This document shows, one piece after another, positions 1-9,870 of a DNA stretch of 64,000 nt (position 1 is the stretch's first letter; every line of letters starts with the position of its first letter). Position numbers and translations under genes: made by a program. The DNA comes from DATAOG01 sp963753685 (GTDB taxonomy: Bacteria; Pseudomonadota; Alphaproteobacteria; Geminicoccales; Geminicoccaceae). Below the pieces are notes generated by a model. The model had not been told where the DNA came from, did not search any database, and saw nothing but the letters and a program-made list of their open reading frames with translations. The stretch lies in NCBI GenBank assembly GCA_963753685.1, contig CAVWDE010000015.1, positions 1 through 64,000 of the forward strand. Direction: 5' to 3'.

Positions 1-64
1 ATGACGCCGGTGCCGGCTCGGCCGGGCTGGCCGAAGTCTGCTGGTTGCTCATGTCGTTGCTCAT
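1..64 (-). CDS. 5' end of an unidentified leftward gene (partial)
   Basis: An ATG at 64 reading leftward is preceded by a GGGAGG ribosome binding site (complement of 72-77) at 7 nt spacing. The 21 codons visible encode a Ser/Ala/Pro/Gln-rich start (MSNDMSNQQTSASPAEPAP) with no stop before the window edge. A second in-frame ATG lies five codons in. The product cannot be recognised from so short a piece. The strong Shine-Dalgarno is the main reason for calling it a gene. Confidence 0.5.
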   Translation of the reverse strand, partial: MSNDMSNQQTSASPAEPAPAS

Positions 65-210
65 CGTCAAACCTCCCATTGGGCGCGGGCCGATCGCTCC
101 GGTGCCGGATTGCCGCCCCATCGCCGGATCTCAAGATGCCGGCTAAGTTGGTCCAGAACCGGAAGCCTGTCAAACCGTTGAGGCTCCAGGTGATCGCCCG
201 CGCGCCGCGA

Positions 211-2911
211 TCAACCGGAAGTGACTTGGGCGTCGGCCCAGGGGGCGGTGGCGACCCAGGCCTCGAGGACGTCCGCCGGCATCGGCCGGCCGATCCAGTA
301 GCCCTGGACCTGATCGCAGCCGAGCGCCGCCAGCCGGCCGTACAGCGCGCGCGTCTCAACGCCCTCGGCGACGACCGCAAGATCGAGGCTGTGCGCGAGA
401 TTGACGACCGAGCGCACGATCGTCGCGGCGCCGCCGTCCCGGAGCATGGCGAGCACGAACGAACGATCGATCCTGAGCTCGTCGATCGGCAGCTTCTGCA
501 GGTAGGCGAGCGAGGAGTAGCCGGTGCCGAAATCGTCGAGCGATAGCCGGCAGCCGAGCGTCGCCAAGCGCTCGAGCACCGTCAGCGCCGCCGCCGGATC
601 GACCATGAGGGCGCTCTCGGTGATCTCCAGACCAAGCTGCCGGGGCTCGCCGCCGAGCCTGCCGATCAGCCCGCGCAGCCGCTCCGGGCCGCCGCCATCC
701 TGGAGCAGGCGCACCGACAGATTGACCGCCACCGCCAGATCCAGACCGCGCTCGCGCCAGGCGGCCTGCTGCCTGAGCACCGCCTCGACCACGCCGCGGG
801 TCAGTGGCCGGATCAGGCCGGTCTGCTCGGCGAGGCCCACGAACTCGTCGGGCGGGATCAGGCCATGCTCGGAATGGCGCCAGCGGACCAGCGCCTCGAG
901 CCCGGTCAGGCGGCCGCTCGCGGTCGCGACCTTGGGCTGATAGTGGATTTCGAGCTGGCCGTTCTCGATCGCCCGACGCAGCTCGCCCTGCAGGGTCAGG
1001 CGCCGGACGCTGTGCCGGTCGTCGCCGGCGCGGTAGACCGCAAACCCGGTCTGGGCGCGCTTGGCGGCGTACATCGCGACATCGGCGTGCTGCACCAGGT
1101 CCGGCGCCTGCTCGCCGTGCTCCGGATAGCACGCGACGCCGATGCTGACGCCGAGTTCGAGGATCACCGTCTCGACGTTGAACGGCCAGCGCAGCAGGTC
1201 GACCAGGCGCTCGGCGACGGCGCAGGCGGCGCCGTCGTGCATGCCGGGCAGGATCACCGCGAACTCGTCGCCTCCGAGGCGGGCGAGGGTGTCGGAGGCC
1301 CGGAGCCCGTCCTGGCGCCGCGGCCCGATCTGCTGCAGCAGGAGATCGCCGACCTGATGGCCCAGGGTGTTGTTGACCTCCTTGAAGCGGTCCAGATCGA
1401 GCAGCAGCAGAGCGATCCCGGTGCCCGACCTTTCGGCCTGCAGGATCAGCCGCTCCAGGCGGTCGTGCAGGAGCGCGCGGTTCGGCAGCCCGGTCAGCGG
1501 GTCGTGCCTGGCCAGGTGCCGGAGCTCGGCCTCCTGCCGCTTGCGCAGGGTGATGTCGCGCACCGCCACGATCCCGACCCAGTGATCGTCGACCCGGGTG
1601 GTGCTGACCGCGGCCTCGACCGGCAACGTCGCGCCGGAGCTCGGCTGGGCCGACAGCTCGTGCGGCCCGCCTTCGCCCTGCGCCCAGCCCGTGGCCGCGC
1701 CGTCCACCGGCCCGACCAGCAGCTCGGCCAGCGGCCGACCGACGATCGGCCCCGAGGCGCCGCCGAACAGACGCTCGGCGGCGCGATTGCACGACCGCAC
1801 GACCCCAGCCTGGTCGAAAGTCAGGATGGCATCGAAGCTGTTGTCGACGATCCGGCGCATCAGCGCGTCCTTGCGCTGCCAGAGCTCGACGAGGGCCAGG
1901 GCGCAGGCCGCCAGCACGGCCAGCAGGCAGGGGCTGACCTCGAGCGCCAGCGCGGCGAGCGGCTGGAGCGCGGTGGCGGTCAGGGCGAGCGCCAGACCGA
2001 GGCCGCCGGCGAGCGGCCAACGCGGGCCCGGGGCGCACCCGCCGGAAGCCGATGCCGAGCAGCCAGCAGAGGCAGCCGCCGATCAGGGCGACCGGCCAGC
2101 CGCCGATGGTCCGCAGCGCGCGCCCCTGCGCCAGCGTCTCGAAGGCCAGCGCCTGGACCACCGGGCGCGGCAGGACAAGATAGCGGGGCACGGTCGCCTG
2201 ATCGCCGAGCCTGGTGGCGGTCACGCCGATGATCACCTGCCGCCCGGCGACCGCGGCCGGATCGAAGTGGCCTTGGAAGACGTCGACGAAGCTCAGGCGC
2301 GGGATGCTCGCGGCCTCGATGCTGAAGTCGAGCTGGATCGTGGCGGGCGCCCCGGCCGCGGCCCCATGCAGCCAGACGGCCATGGCCGGGACGCGCCGGC
2401 CCGCGCGTTCGGACCCGCCCGCGACCCGCCGGACCAGGCTGTCGGAATCGGGCTGGAGGTCGGTGTCGACCTGGCTGACGTGCGGCGCGAGCAGGCGGTC
2501 GGGCGCGGTGTCGAAGATGTCGAGCGAGCCGTCCTGCGCCGGCTGCAGCTGCCGAAAGGACGGCAGGGCGACGCGCGCCGGTCCGGCGGCCGCCATCGCC
2601 GCGGCCAGACGCCGATCGTCCTCGGGGGCCTCGGGCGCGCCGAAGTCGAGGTCGAGCGCGATGCGCTCGGCCCCGGCCGCGAGCAGGGTGTCGATGACCT
2701 CGGCGTAGGAGCGCCGCGGCCAGGGCCAGGCTTCGAGCCGGTGCAGGCTGGCGGGATCGATCGCGACGATCACCAGGTCGCCGCTCGCCGGGCGGGTCCC
2801 GAGGCTGGCCCGGGCGTCGACCAGACCGAGCTCGGCGAAGCCCAGGCCGCCGCGAAGGTAGAGCACCGCGATGGCCGCACCGAGCCCGGCGAACTGCAGC
2901 GAGCGGCGCAT
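211..2911 (-). pseudogene. CHASE2-PAS-GGDEF-EAL c-di-GMP turnover protein, frameshifted
   Basis: From the ATG at 2911 the frame encodes a CHASE2 sensor domain (about residues 25-255, with VDARASLG and AWPWPRRSYAEVID) and a transmembrane segment (WPVALIGGCLCWLLGIGF). It then loses sense near 2020-2040. The next frame continues with more membrane helices, a PAS domain (NSFDAILTFDQAGVV), a GGDEF domain and an EAL domain, ending at 211. GGDEF (RLGGDEF) and the upstream RxxD inhibitory site (RASD) are intact, as are EALVRW and DDFGTGYSSL, so both cyclase and phosphodiesterase activities are possible. One extra base in a C/G run explains the break. It may be a sequencing error; if real, the sensor is separated from its output domains. 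A GGDEF-EAL protein of another type is encoded at 50135-52171. Confidence 0.85.
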
Positions 2912-3129
2912 GGTGCCTCAGGTGCCCGGGACACGCGCCGGTCGCGCGCGACGAGCCGCGTCAGCGCGCCGCTGGTTGCGTGGCGGCCTGCGGCCCGGTG
3001 GGCCGGCCCGGACGATCCGGTCGCCGCCGGGAGCGGCGATCGCGCGGGTGGACAGCCATCGGGTCATGGACATCGTCGCGATCCCGCGCGGTGCCACCTG
3101 GTGCGGGATCGACTCCTAACCTCTCAGCC

Positions 3130-3145
3130 TTAAGTCGCGCTTAAG
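3130..3145. promoter_or_regulatory. CtrA-type box TTAA-N7-TTAA
   Basis: TTAAGTCGCGCTTAAG matches TTAA-N7-TTAA exactly. It lies in the 380-bp region between the leftward CHASE2/GGDEF/EAL gene and the rightward peptide-receptor gene, which holds no other recognisable gene. In alphaproteobacteria the cell-cycle regulator CtrA binds TTAA-N7-TTAAC, and c-di-GMP and motility genes are common targets. Regulation is inferred; only the motif is seen. Confidence 0.45.
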
Positions 3146-3291
3146 CGGCCACCCCTGGGGCGGCCCGGGGTCCAGGCCGCGAGCGGGCTCCCGGTGCGGG
3201 CGCCGGTCCTCGACGCTGGCCTTTGGCCGGCGCGCGCTCTATCTAAGCCGCCAGCCTGTTCGACCCCGCCGATGGAATGAGGGAGGCGCCG

Positions 3292-4956
3292 ATGCGCCGG
3301 CTGCTCGCGGTCCTGCTCCTGACGCTCGCCCTCGGCCTGCCGGGGAGCGCCCGCGCGGCCAAGGATGAGCTGGTGATCGGGATCACCCAGTTCCCCTCGA
3401 CCTTCAACCCCGACATCGATGCCATGGCGGCCAAGAGCTACATCCTGGGCATGGCCCGGCGGCCGTTCACCGCCTACGACGCCAGCTGGCAGCTGATCTG
3501 CATGCTGTGCACCGAGCTGCCGACCCTGGAGAACGGCAAGGCGGTGATCGAGAAGCAGGACGACGGCAGCGACGGCATCGCGCTCACCTACACGATCCAG
3601 CCCGGCGCCACCTGGGGCGACGGCACCCCGGTCAGCACCGACGACGTGCTGTTCACCTACCAGGTCGGCCGCCATCCCGACAGCGGCATCAGCAATGCCG
3701 AACTCTACCGGCGGATCACCGCGATCGACCGGATCGATGCCAAGACCTTCGTCATGCACGTCGACCGGGTGACCTTCGACTACAACGGCATCAACGACTT
3801 CAAGCTGCTGCCGGCGCATCTCGAGCGGCCGGTGTTCGAGGCCGACCCGGCCGCCTATCGCACGCGCACGACCTTCGACACTGCGACCACCAACCCCGGC
3901 CTCTACTTCGGCCCCTACCGGATCACCGAGGTCTCGAGCGGCGCCTACGTCGTCCTCGAGCCCAACCCGACCTGGTGGGGCGAGAAGCCCTACTTCAAGC
4001 GGATCGTGGTCAAGGTGATCGAGAACACCGCCGCGCTCGAGGCCAACCTTCTGTCCGGCAGCATCGACATGATCGCGGGCGAGGTCGGCCTGACCATCGA
4101 CCAGGCGCTGGCCTTCGAGAAGCGCCACGGCCGGGACTACCAGATCGGCTACAAGCCGGGCCTGGTCTACGAGCACGTCGACCTCAACCTGGACAACCCG
4201 ATCCTGGCCGACCGGCGGGTGCGCCAGGCGTTGATGTACGGGCTCGATCGGAAGGCCATCTGCCAGCAGCTGTTCGAGGGCCGCCAGGCGGTCGCCGACA
4301 CCAGCGTCAATCCGCTCGACTGGGTCTACGACCAGGACGTGCCCAAGTACCACCAAGACCTGGCGAAGGCGGCAGCCCTGCTCGATCAGGCCGGGTGGAG
4401 CCAGGTCGGCAACGGCATCCGCCGCAACGCCAAGGGCGAGCCGCTCAGCCTCGAGCTGATGACCACCGCCGGCAACCGCACGCGCGAGCTGGTCGAGCAG
4501 GTGCTGCAGAGCCAGTGGAAGCGGCTCGGCATCGACATCCGGATCCGCAACCAGCCGGCGCGGGTGTTCTTCGGCGAGACGGTAGCCAAGCGCAAGTACA
4601 GCGCCATGACGATGTTCGCCTGGATCAGCTCGCCCGAGAACGTGCCGCGCACCACGCTCCATTCCGAGGAGATCCCGACCGCCGCCAACGGCTGGGCCGG
4701 GCAGAACGACACCGGCTTCAAGAACGCCGAGATGGACAAGCTGATCGATGCCATCGAGCGCGAGCTCGACCGCACCAAGCGCAAGGCGATGTGGGCGCGC
4801 CTGCAGGAGATCTACGCCGAGGAGCTGCCGGCGCTGCCGCTCTACTTCCGCTCCGAGCCGCACATCTGGCCGCTCTGGCTGGAGGGCGTGGTGCCGACCG
4901 GGCACATGGATGCCAGCACGCTCTGGGTCGAGCACTGGCGCGCCAAGGCGACCTGA
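3292..4956 (+). CDS. ABC transporter substrate-binding protein, family 5 (peptide/opine type)
   Basis: A periplasmic receptor of the DppA/OppA (SBP_bac_5) family, about 554 residues. The signal peptide is clear (MRRLLAVLLLTLALGLPGSA, cut near ARA). The family core follows: ATWGDGTPVSTDDVLFTYQ, VRQALMYGLDRKAI, and a C-terminal LPALPLYF block. ATG 3292 is preferred over the in-frame ATG 3277 because GGGAGG (3281-3286) sits 5 nt before it. Two permease genes follow at once (5021 and 5967), forming a receptor-permease-permease operon. No ATPase gene accompanies them. The substrate (peptide, opine, nickel or sugar) cannot be told from sequence. Confidence 0.9.
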   Translation: MRRLLAVLLLTLALGLPGSARAAKDELVIGITQFPSTFNPDIDAMAAKSYILGMARRPFTAYDASWQLICMLCTELPTLENGKAVIEKQDDGSDGIALTYTIQPGATWGDGTPVSTDDVLFTYQVGRHPDSGISNAELYRRITAIDRIDAKTFVMHVDRVTFDYNGINDFKLLPAHLERPVFEADPAAYRTRTTFDTATTNPGLYFGPYRITEVSSGAYVVLEPNPTWWGEKPYFKRIVVKVIENTAALEANLLSGSIDMIAGEVGLTIDQALAFEKRHGRDYQIGYKPGLVYEHVDLNLDNPILADRRVRQALMYGLDRKAICQQLFEGRQAVADTSVNPLDWVYDQDVPKYHQDLAKAAALLDQAGWSQVGNGIRRNAKGEPLSLELMTTAGNRTRELVEQVLQSQWKRLGIDIRIRNQPARVFFGETVAKRKYSAMTMFAWISSPENVPRTTLHSEEIPTAANGWAGQNDTGFKNAEMDKLIDAIERELDRTKRKAMWARLQEIYAEELPALPLYFRSEPHIWPLWLEGVVPTGHMDASTLWVEHWRAKAT

Positions 4957-5020
4957 GGCCCGGCCCGCCACCGGCGCCCCCGTCGAGCCCCCATCGCACG
5001 CTCATGCCGGCCTCGCTCCC

Positions 5021-5977
5021 GTGCTGCGCTACCTGATCCACCGCCTGCTCGAGGCCGCGGCCGTCCTGCTCCTGATGTCGTTCGTGATCTACGGCCTGAT
5101 CGGCCTGATGCCGGGCGATCCGATCGACCTGATGGCGAGCGGCAATCCGCACATCACCTCGGCCGACGTCGCGCGGCTCAAGGCCGTGTACGGCCTCGAC
5201 CGGCCGCTGCTCGAGCGCTACGGCCACTGGCTCGCCGCGGCGCTGCGGGGCGACCTCGGCTATTCGCGCAGCTTTGCCCAGCCGGTGCTCGACGTCCTGC
5301 CGCCCCGGCTCGCCAACACCTGCCTGCTGATGGGCGTGAGCTTCGTGCTCGCTTTGCTGATCGCACTGCCGGCCGGCATCCTGGCCGCGCTCCGGCCGCG
5401 CACCGTCCTCGACTACGGCCTCAACCTGTTCGCCTTCGCCGGCATCTCGATGCCGTCCTTCTGGCTGGCCCTGCTCCTGATTCTGCTGTTCTCGGTCGAG
5501 CTCGGCTGGCTGCCGGCAAGCGGCGTGCAGAGCATCGGCAACGGCGGCTTCGGCGACCGCCTCGCGCATCTGGTGCTGCCCGTGCTCACCCTCACGGTCC
5601 TGACCGCCGGTAGCGTGCTCCGCTTCACCCGCTCAGCGATGCTCGAGACGCTCCGCCAGGACTACATCCGGACCGCCCGCGCCAAGGGCCTGGGGCCGCT
5701 CGGCGTGGTCCTCGGCCACGCGCTGCGCAACGCCATGATCCCGGTCGTGACCGTGCTCGCCCTGCATTTCGGGGCGCTGTTCTCGGGCGCCCTGATCGTC
5801 GAGACCATGTTCGCCTATCTCGGCATGGGCAAGCTGATCTACGATTCGATCATGGGCAACGACTTCAATCTGGCGTTGACCGGTCTGTTGTTCGCAACCC
5901 TCCTGACGTTGGTGAGCAATCTCGGCGCCGACCTGATCTACGCCTGGCTCGATCCACGGATCTCCTATGTCGACTGA
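5021..5977 (+). CDS. ABC transporter permease, DppB type
   Basis: An inner-membrane permease of the DppB/OppB family, about 318 residues. It has the N-terminal amphipathic start (LRYLIHRLLEAAAVLLLMSF), LMPGDPIDL, six predicted membrane helices, and the cytoplasmic coupling loop RTARAKGLGPLGVVLGHALR that docks on the ATPase. No ATG fits this frame outside the upstream gene, so GTG 5021 is taken as the start, directly before the conserved LRYL. It follows the receptor gene by 64 bp and overlaps the next permease by 11 bp, indicating translational coupling. Confidence 0.88.
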   Translation: MLRYLIHRLLEAAAVLLLMSFVIYGLIGLMPGDPIDLMASGNPHITSADVARLKAVYGLDRPLLERYGHWLAAALRGDLGYSRSFAQPVLDVLPPRLANTCLLMGVSFVLALLIALPAGILAALRPRTVLDYGLNLFAFAGISMPSFWLALLLILLFSVELGWLPASGVQSIGNGGFGDRLAHLVLPVLTLTVLTAGSVLRFTRSAMLETLRQDYIRTARAKGLGPLGVVLGHALRNAMIPVVTVLALHFGALFSGALIVETMFAYLGMGKLIYDSIMGNDFNLALTGLLFATLLTLVSNLGADLIYAWLDPRISYVD

Positions 5978-6920
5978 GGCCGGCCCCCTGCTGGCGGCAG
6001 CCCGCCGCGGTCCCGAGCGGCCGAGCGCCGCGCCGGGCCGGCTCGTGCTGCGCCGCTTCCGCCGCCACCGGCTGGCGCTCGCGAGCGCCCTGCTGCTGAC
6101 GGCCCTCGCGCTGGCGAGCCTCGGCGCGCCGCTCGCTGCCGCCTGGCTCGGCCACGACCCGGACGCGGTCGACCTGCTCAACCGGTTCGGGCCGCCCGCC
6201 CCCGACTACCCGCTCGGGACCGACGAGCTCGGCCGCGACCAGCTGCTGCGCCTCCTGTACGGCGGCCGGGTGTCGCTGTTCGTGGGCCTGGTGGGCGCGC
6301 TCGCGGCGGCCGGGCTCGGAACCCTGATCGGGCTGGTCGCGGGCTACGTCGGCGGCCGCACCGACGCGCTCCTGATGCGTCTCACCGACGCCGTCATCGC
6401 GCTGCCGCTGCTGCCGCTCCTGATCGTGCTCGCGGCGGTCGATCTGACCAAGCTCGGCGTGCCGGCGGACCTCGCGCACTCGGAGGCCGCGAGCCTCGAT
6501 CGCATCCTGCTGATCGTGGCCCTGGCCGGCTGGACCACGGTCGCCCGGCTGGTGCGCGGCACCACGCTGTCGGTGCGCGAGCGTGACTTCGTGCGCGCCG
6601 CGCTCGCACAAGGCGCCGGCCCGATCCGGATCATGCGCCGGCATATCCTGCCGAACGTGACCTCGCCGATCATCGTCGCGACCACGCTCTCGGTCGGCAA
6701 CGTGATCCTGACCGAGTCGGTGCTGAGCTTCCTCGGCCTCGGCATCCAGCCGCCCCTGCCTAGCTGGGGCAACATGCTGACCAACGCGCAGGAGCTGATC
6801 TGGCAGGCGCCGGCACTGGCGATCGAGCCGGGCCTCTTGATCTTCGCCACCGTGATCGCGTTCAACTTCCTCGGCGACGGCCTGCAGGACGCCATGGATC
6901 CGCGCGCGAGCGAGCCGTGA
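5967..6920 (+). CDS. ABC transporter permease, DppC type
   Basis: The second permease of the 3.3-6.9 kb transporter, 317 residues. It shows the DppC/OppC signature YPLGTDELGRDQLLRLLYGG after the first helix, the coupling loop with FVRAALAQGAGPIRIMRRHILPN, and the C-terminal FNFLGDGLQDAMDPR. It starts within the last 11 bases of the DppB-type gene. No DppD/DppF ATPase follows, so the complex must borrow ATPases encoded elsewhere or is incomplete here. Confidence 0.9.
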   Translation: MSTEAGPLLAAARRGPERPSAAPGRLVLRRFRRHRLALASALLLTALALASLGAPLAAAWLGHDPDAVDLLNRFGPPAPDYPLGTDELGRDQLLRLLYGGRVSLFVGLVGALAAAGLGTLIGLVAGYVGGRTDALLMRLTDAVIALPLLPLLIVLAAVDLTKLGVPADLAHSEAASLDRILLIVALAGWTTVARLVRGTTLSVRERDFVRAALAQGAGPIRIMRRHILPNVTSPIIVATTLSVGNVILTESVLSFLGLGIQPPLPSWGNMLTNAQELIWQAPALAIEPGLLIFATVIAFNFLGDGLQDAMDPRASEP

Positions 6921-7487
6921 CCCCCGGCGCGACCGACGATCGCAGGCCCGGCGCGCCGCTTGCCTCCCGTTCCAGCGTCGTGATAGTTTCGCCCGGCGCG
7001 GGCAGACAAGGGGCGGAGTCGGGCCCAGACAGGTTGAATCAAGCCTCGACACTTTTAGTATATTTGTGGTATTGTCAGTTGTCGAATACTGTAGATCCTA
7101 GGCACGGTAGCAGCTGTAGCGGTCGAACGCAGGCGTCGGGCGGGCGGAAGGAATCAGTTGTTGGCGATCGGTCGGGCGCGCAAGCGGCGTGGCGGCCTCG
7201 CGGGCAGGTTGCGAGCGAAGCGCGCGATTGAGGCACATGGTCTCGATCCAGCTCTTGACGGCGCCACTTCGGGCTGGTCATTGTGGCGGGCGATGCCTGC
7301 GCCTCCCTGGCAGGGGCGCTGGCAGTCGCAGCTTCGGCCGCGCCCCCCGAGCGCCGGAGCGCGTCGTTGTTGACCGGACGTCGGGGGTCAACCATCGGCC
7401 ACGGCGTGTCGTCGTGCTGCGCCAGCGCATCGTTGCGGACGCGGCACCCGAATTCTGGCGAAGGCCCACTGGTGAAGGTTCAATAGG
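6921..7487. other. 567-bp intergenic region with A+T-rich promoter-like patch
   Basis: No gene is recognised here. The only compositional departure is an A+T-rich patch at about 7030-7100 that contains TTGAAT (7034-7039) and TATATT (7059-7064) with a 19-bp spacer, a weak sigma-70-like arrangement pointing at the tyrosine autokinase gene. The 400-bp leader that would result is long. The remaining sequence is G+C rich without obvious structure. Confidence 0.3.
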
Positions 7488-9764
7488 ATGGCGAACGAGG
7501 CTCTACGACTGATCGGCGGCAGTCCGGAGGCAAGCCTGGGCAGCACCAGCGAGGATTTGAACCTGCGCGAGCTGTGGCGGGCCATGAGGCGTCGCAGGTT
7601 CGTTCTCCTGGCCACCATCCTGGTGATCACCTGCGGGGCCTTCGTGATCGTCCGTCAGCAGACCAAGCTGTATACCGCCGAGGCGCTCATCCACGTCCAG
7701 AATCGCAACACGCAGGTGGTCAAGATCCAGGGTGTGGTCGACGACATGGTGGCCGATCCGGCGACCATCGAGAGCGAGATCCAGCTGCTGACCTCCCGCG
7801 CCTTCATCCGCCGCAATGTCGAAGAGCTCAATCTGGTCGACGATCCGGAGTTCAATCCGTCCCTGCTCAAGGACCAAAATGAGCATTCGTTCCTGGAGAC
7901 GCTCAATCCCCTGCAGTACATCCCGGCGGACTGGCTGGCGGTGTTCCGCAAGCCGTCAGGGCAGGACGCCGACGCGGCCTCCAACAAGCTCGATCCGGCC
8001 GCGATCCAGATGAACTCCGTCGTCGACCACGTCGCCTCTCAGGTCGAGGCCCTTCAGAACGGTCATTCTTACGTGATCTCGCTGTCGTTCACCTCCGAAG
8101 ACCCGAACAAGGCCGCTGACATCGTCAACAAGATGGCCGAAGAGTACCTCGTGACCCAGCTCGAGACCAAGTACGACGCGGCGCAGCGCGCGACCGAGTG
8201 GCTCTCCAAGCGGATCGACGAGCTGCGCGGCCAGGTGCTCGAGGCCGAAGCCAAGATCGTCGAGTACCGGACCAAGAACAACCTGGTCGACACCAGCAAC
8301 CAGAACAACCCGATCACCTTGCAGTTCTTCCAGCTCAACACCCAGCTGGCGCTGGCCCAGGCGCAGCGGGCCGAAGCCGAGGCGCGGCTCACCCAGGCCA
8401 AGAGCCTGCTCAACTCCCAAGGGGGCATCGGCGCCGCCGCCCTGGTCCTGTCCTCGCCGCTGATGGACAGCCTCAGGGCCCAAGAGACCCAGCTGATGCG
8501 GCAATTGGCGGACATGTCGACCACCTTTGGCGAGAATCACCCGCAGATGGTCAACACCCGGGCCGAGATTCAGAGCGTCCGCGACAAGATGAAGGACGAG
8601 GTTCAGCGGATCGTCCAGGACGACATCAGCGAGGTCGCGGTTGCCAAGGCGCGCGAGCAGGAGCTGAGCGGCAGTATGGCCAAGCTGCAGGGCGATGCCG
8701 CCCGGGTTGATCTGGCCGGGGTCGAGCTGCGCGACCTGACCCGCGATGCGGACACCAATCGCGAGCTGTTCCAGACCTTTCTGACCCGCTTCCGCGAGAT
8801 CGTCGAGCAGCAGGGGCTGCAGGAACCGGACGCCACGATCATGTCCGCCGCCGACGTGCCGGCGGCGCCGTCGTGGCCCAAGACCGGCCTGATCACCCTG
8901 ATCGCCTTCGCCGGCTCGACGGTGCTCGGCGTGCTCCTGGTGTTCGTCATCGAGCGCTGGGATTCGGACTACGGCTTCCGCAGCGCCGACGAGATCCAGG
9001 CCGCCCTGGGGGTGCGCGCGTTCGCCCTGGTGCCGGACCTGAGCCGGCGCGAGACCCAGGGCATCCCGGCCGAGGACTACATCCTGCAGAAGCCCAACTC
9101 GGCGTACGCCGAAGCCCTGCAGCGGATCCGCACGAGCCTGTTCCTGACCGATGGCACCCACCCGCCGAAGACCATCCTGATCACCTCGTCGGTGCCGCTC
9201 GAGGGCAAATCCACGATCGCCGCCTCGCTCGCGCGCCAGTCGGCCCGTTCCGGCCTCAAGGTGATCCTGATCGACGCCGACCTGCGCCGGCCACGCCTGC
9301 ACGAGGTCATCGGCCTGCCCAATCAGAACGGCCTGTCCGAAGTCCTCACGGGCCGCGCCAATCCGGAGGCCGCGATCAAGCGCGACGAGAAGTCCGGCCT
9401 CGACTTCCTGCCGGCAGGCGTCGGCGTGGTCAGCCCGCCCGACCTGTTCCGGTCCTCGACCATGAAGATCCTGCTCGAGGAGATGGCCGCCTACTATGAT
9501 CTCGTGATCATCGACACGCCGCCGGTGGCCGCGGTGTCCGACAGCTTCACGCTGTCCGGCATCGTCGACAAGTCGATCTACGTGATCCGCTGGGAGCAGA
9601 CCCCGCGCAACGTCGCGCTCGCCGGCATCCGCCAGATGATCGATGCCGGCGCCGACATCGCCGGCATCGTGCTGGCGCGGGTCGACGTCAAGAAGCACGC
9701 CCGCTACGGCTATGCCAACTCCGGCTATTACCACGGCTACTACCGAAAGTACTACATCAATTGA
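7488..9764 (+). CDS. Exopolysaccharide co-polymerase / BY-kinase (Wzc/ExoP type)
   Basis: A 758-residue polysaccharide co-polymerase fused to a bacterial tyrosine autokinase, expected in the inner membrane to control chain length and export of exopolysaccharide. Helix 1 (about residues 36-58) and helix 2 (about 465-488) flank a Wzz/GNVR periplasmic coiled coil. The cytoplasmic kinase has Walker A (EGKST, about 571-575), Walker A' (VILIDADLRRPR) and Walker B (YDLVIIDTPP). The tail is a tyrosine cluster (RYGYANSGYYHGYYRKYY), the usual autophosphorylation site. AATAGG precedes the ATG. No glycosyltransferase or Wza gene is adjacent, which is unusual for this family. Confidence 0.92.
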   Translation: MANEALRLIGGSPEASLGSTSEDLNLRELWRAMRRRRFVLLATILVITCGAFVIVRQQTKLYTAEALIHVQNRNTQVVKIQGVVDDMVADPATIESEIQLLTSRAFIRRNVEELNLVDDPEFNPSLLKDQNEHSFLETLNPLQYIPADWLAVFRKPSGQDADAASNKLDPAAIQMNSVVDHVASQVEALQNGHSYVISLSFTSEDPNKAADIVNKMAEEYLVTQLETKYDAAQRATEWLSKRIDELRGQVLEAEAKIVEYRTKNNLVDTSNQNNPITLQFFQLNTQLALAQAQRAEAEARLTQAKSLLNSQGGIGAAALVLSSPLMDSLRAQETQLMRQLADMSTTFGENHPQMVNTRAEIQSVRDKMKDEVQRIVQDDISEVAVAKAREQELSGSMAKLQGDAARVDLAGVELRDLTRDADTNRELFQTFLTRFREIVEQQGLQEPDATIMSAADVPAAPSWPKTGLITLIAFAGSTVLGVLLVFVIERWDSDYGFRSADEIQAALGVRAFALVPDLSRRETQGIPAEDYILQKPNSAYAEALQRIRTSLFLTDGTHPPKTILITSSVPLEGKSTIAASLARQSARSGLKVILIDADLRRPRLHEVIGLPNQNGLSEVLTGRANPEAAIKRDEKSGLDFLPAGVGVVSPPDLFRSSTMKILLEEMAAYYDLVIIDTPPVAAVSDSFTLSGIVDKSIYVIRWEQTPRNVALAGIRQMIDAGADIAGIVLARVDVKKHARYGYANSGYYHGYYRKYYIN

Positions 9765-9870
9765 GGCGGTCCCGCCCGCCCGCGCGCAGCGCCTGAGGTC
9801 GCCGCGGCCCGCAGTGCTGCGCACCTGACCGGCGTGGGGCCTGGCCCATGAACCGGCTCGCGCCGCCCGC

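Noticed and set aside
865..2232. Long rightward frame opposite the c-di-GMP gene
   Set aside because: The opposite strand encodes clear PAS, GGDEF and EAL domains; this frame shows none.
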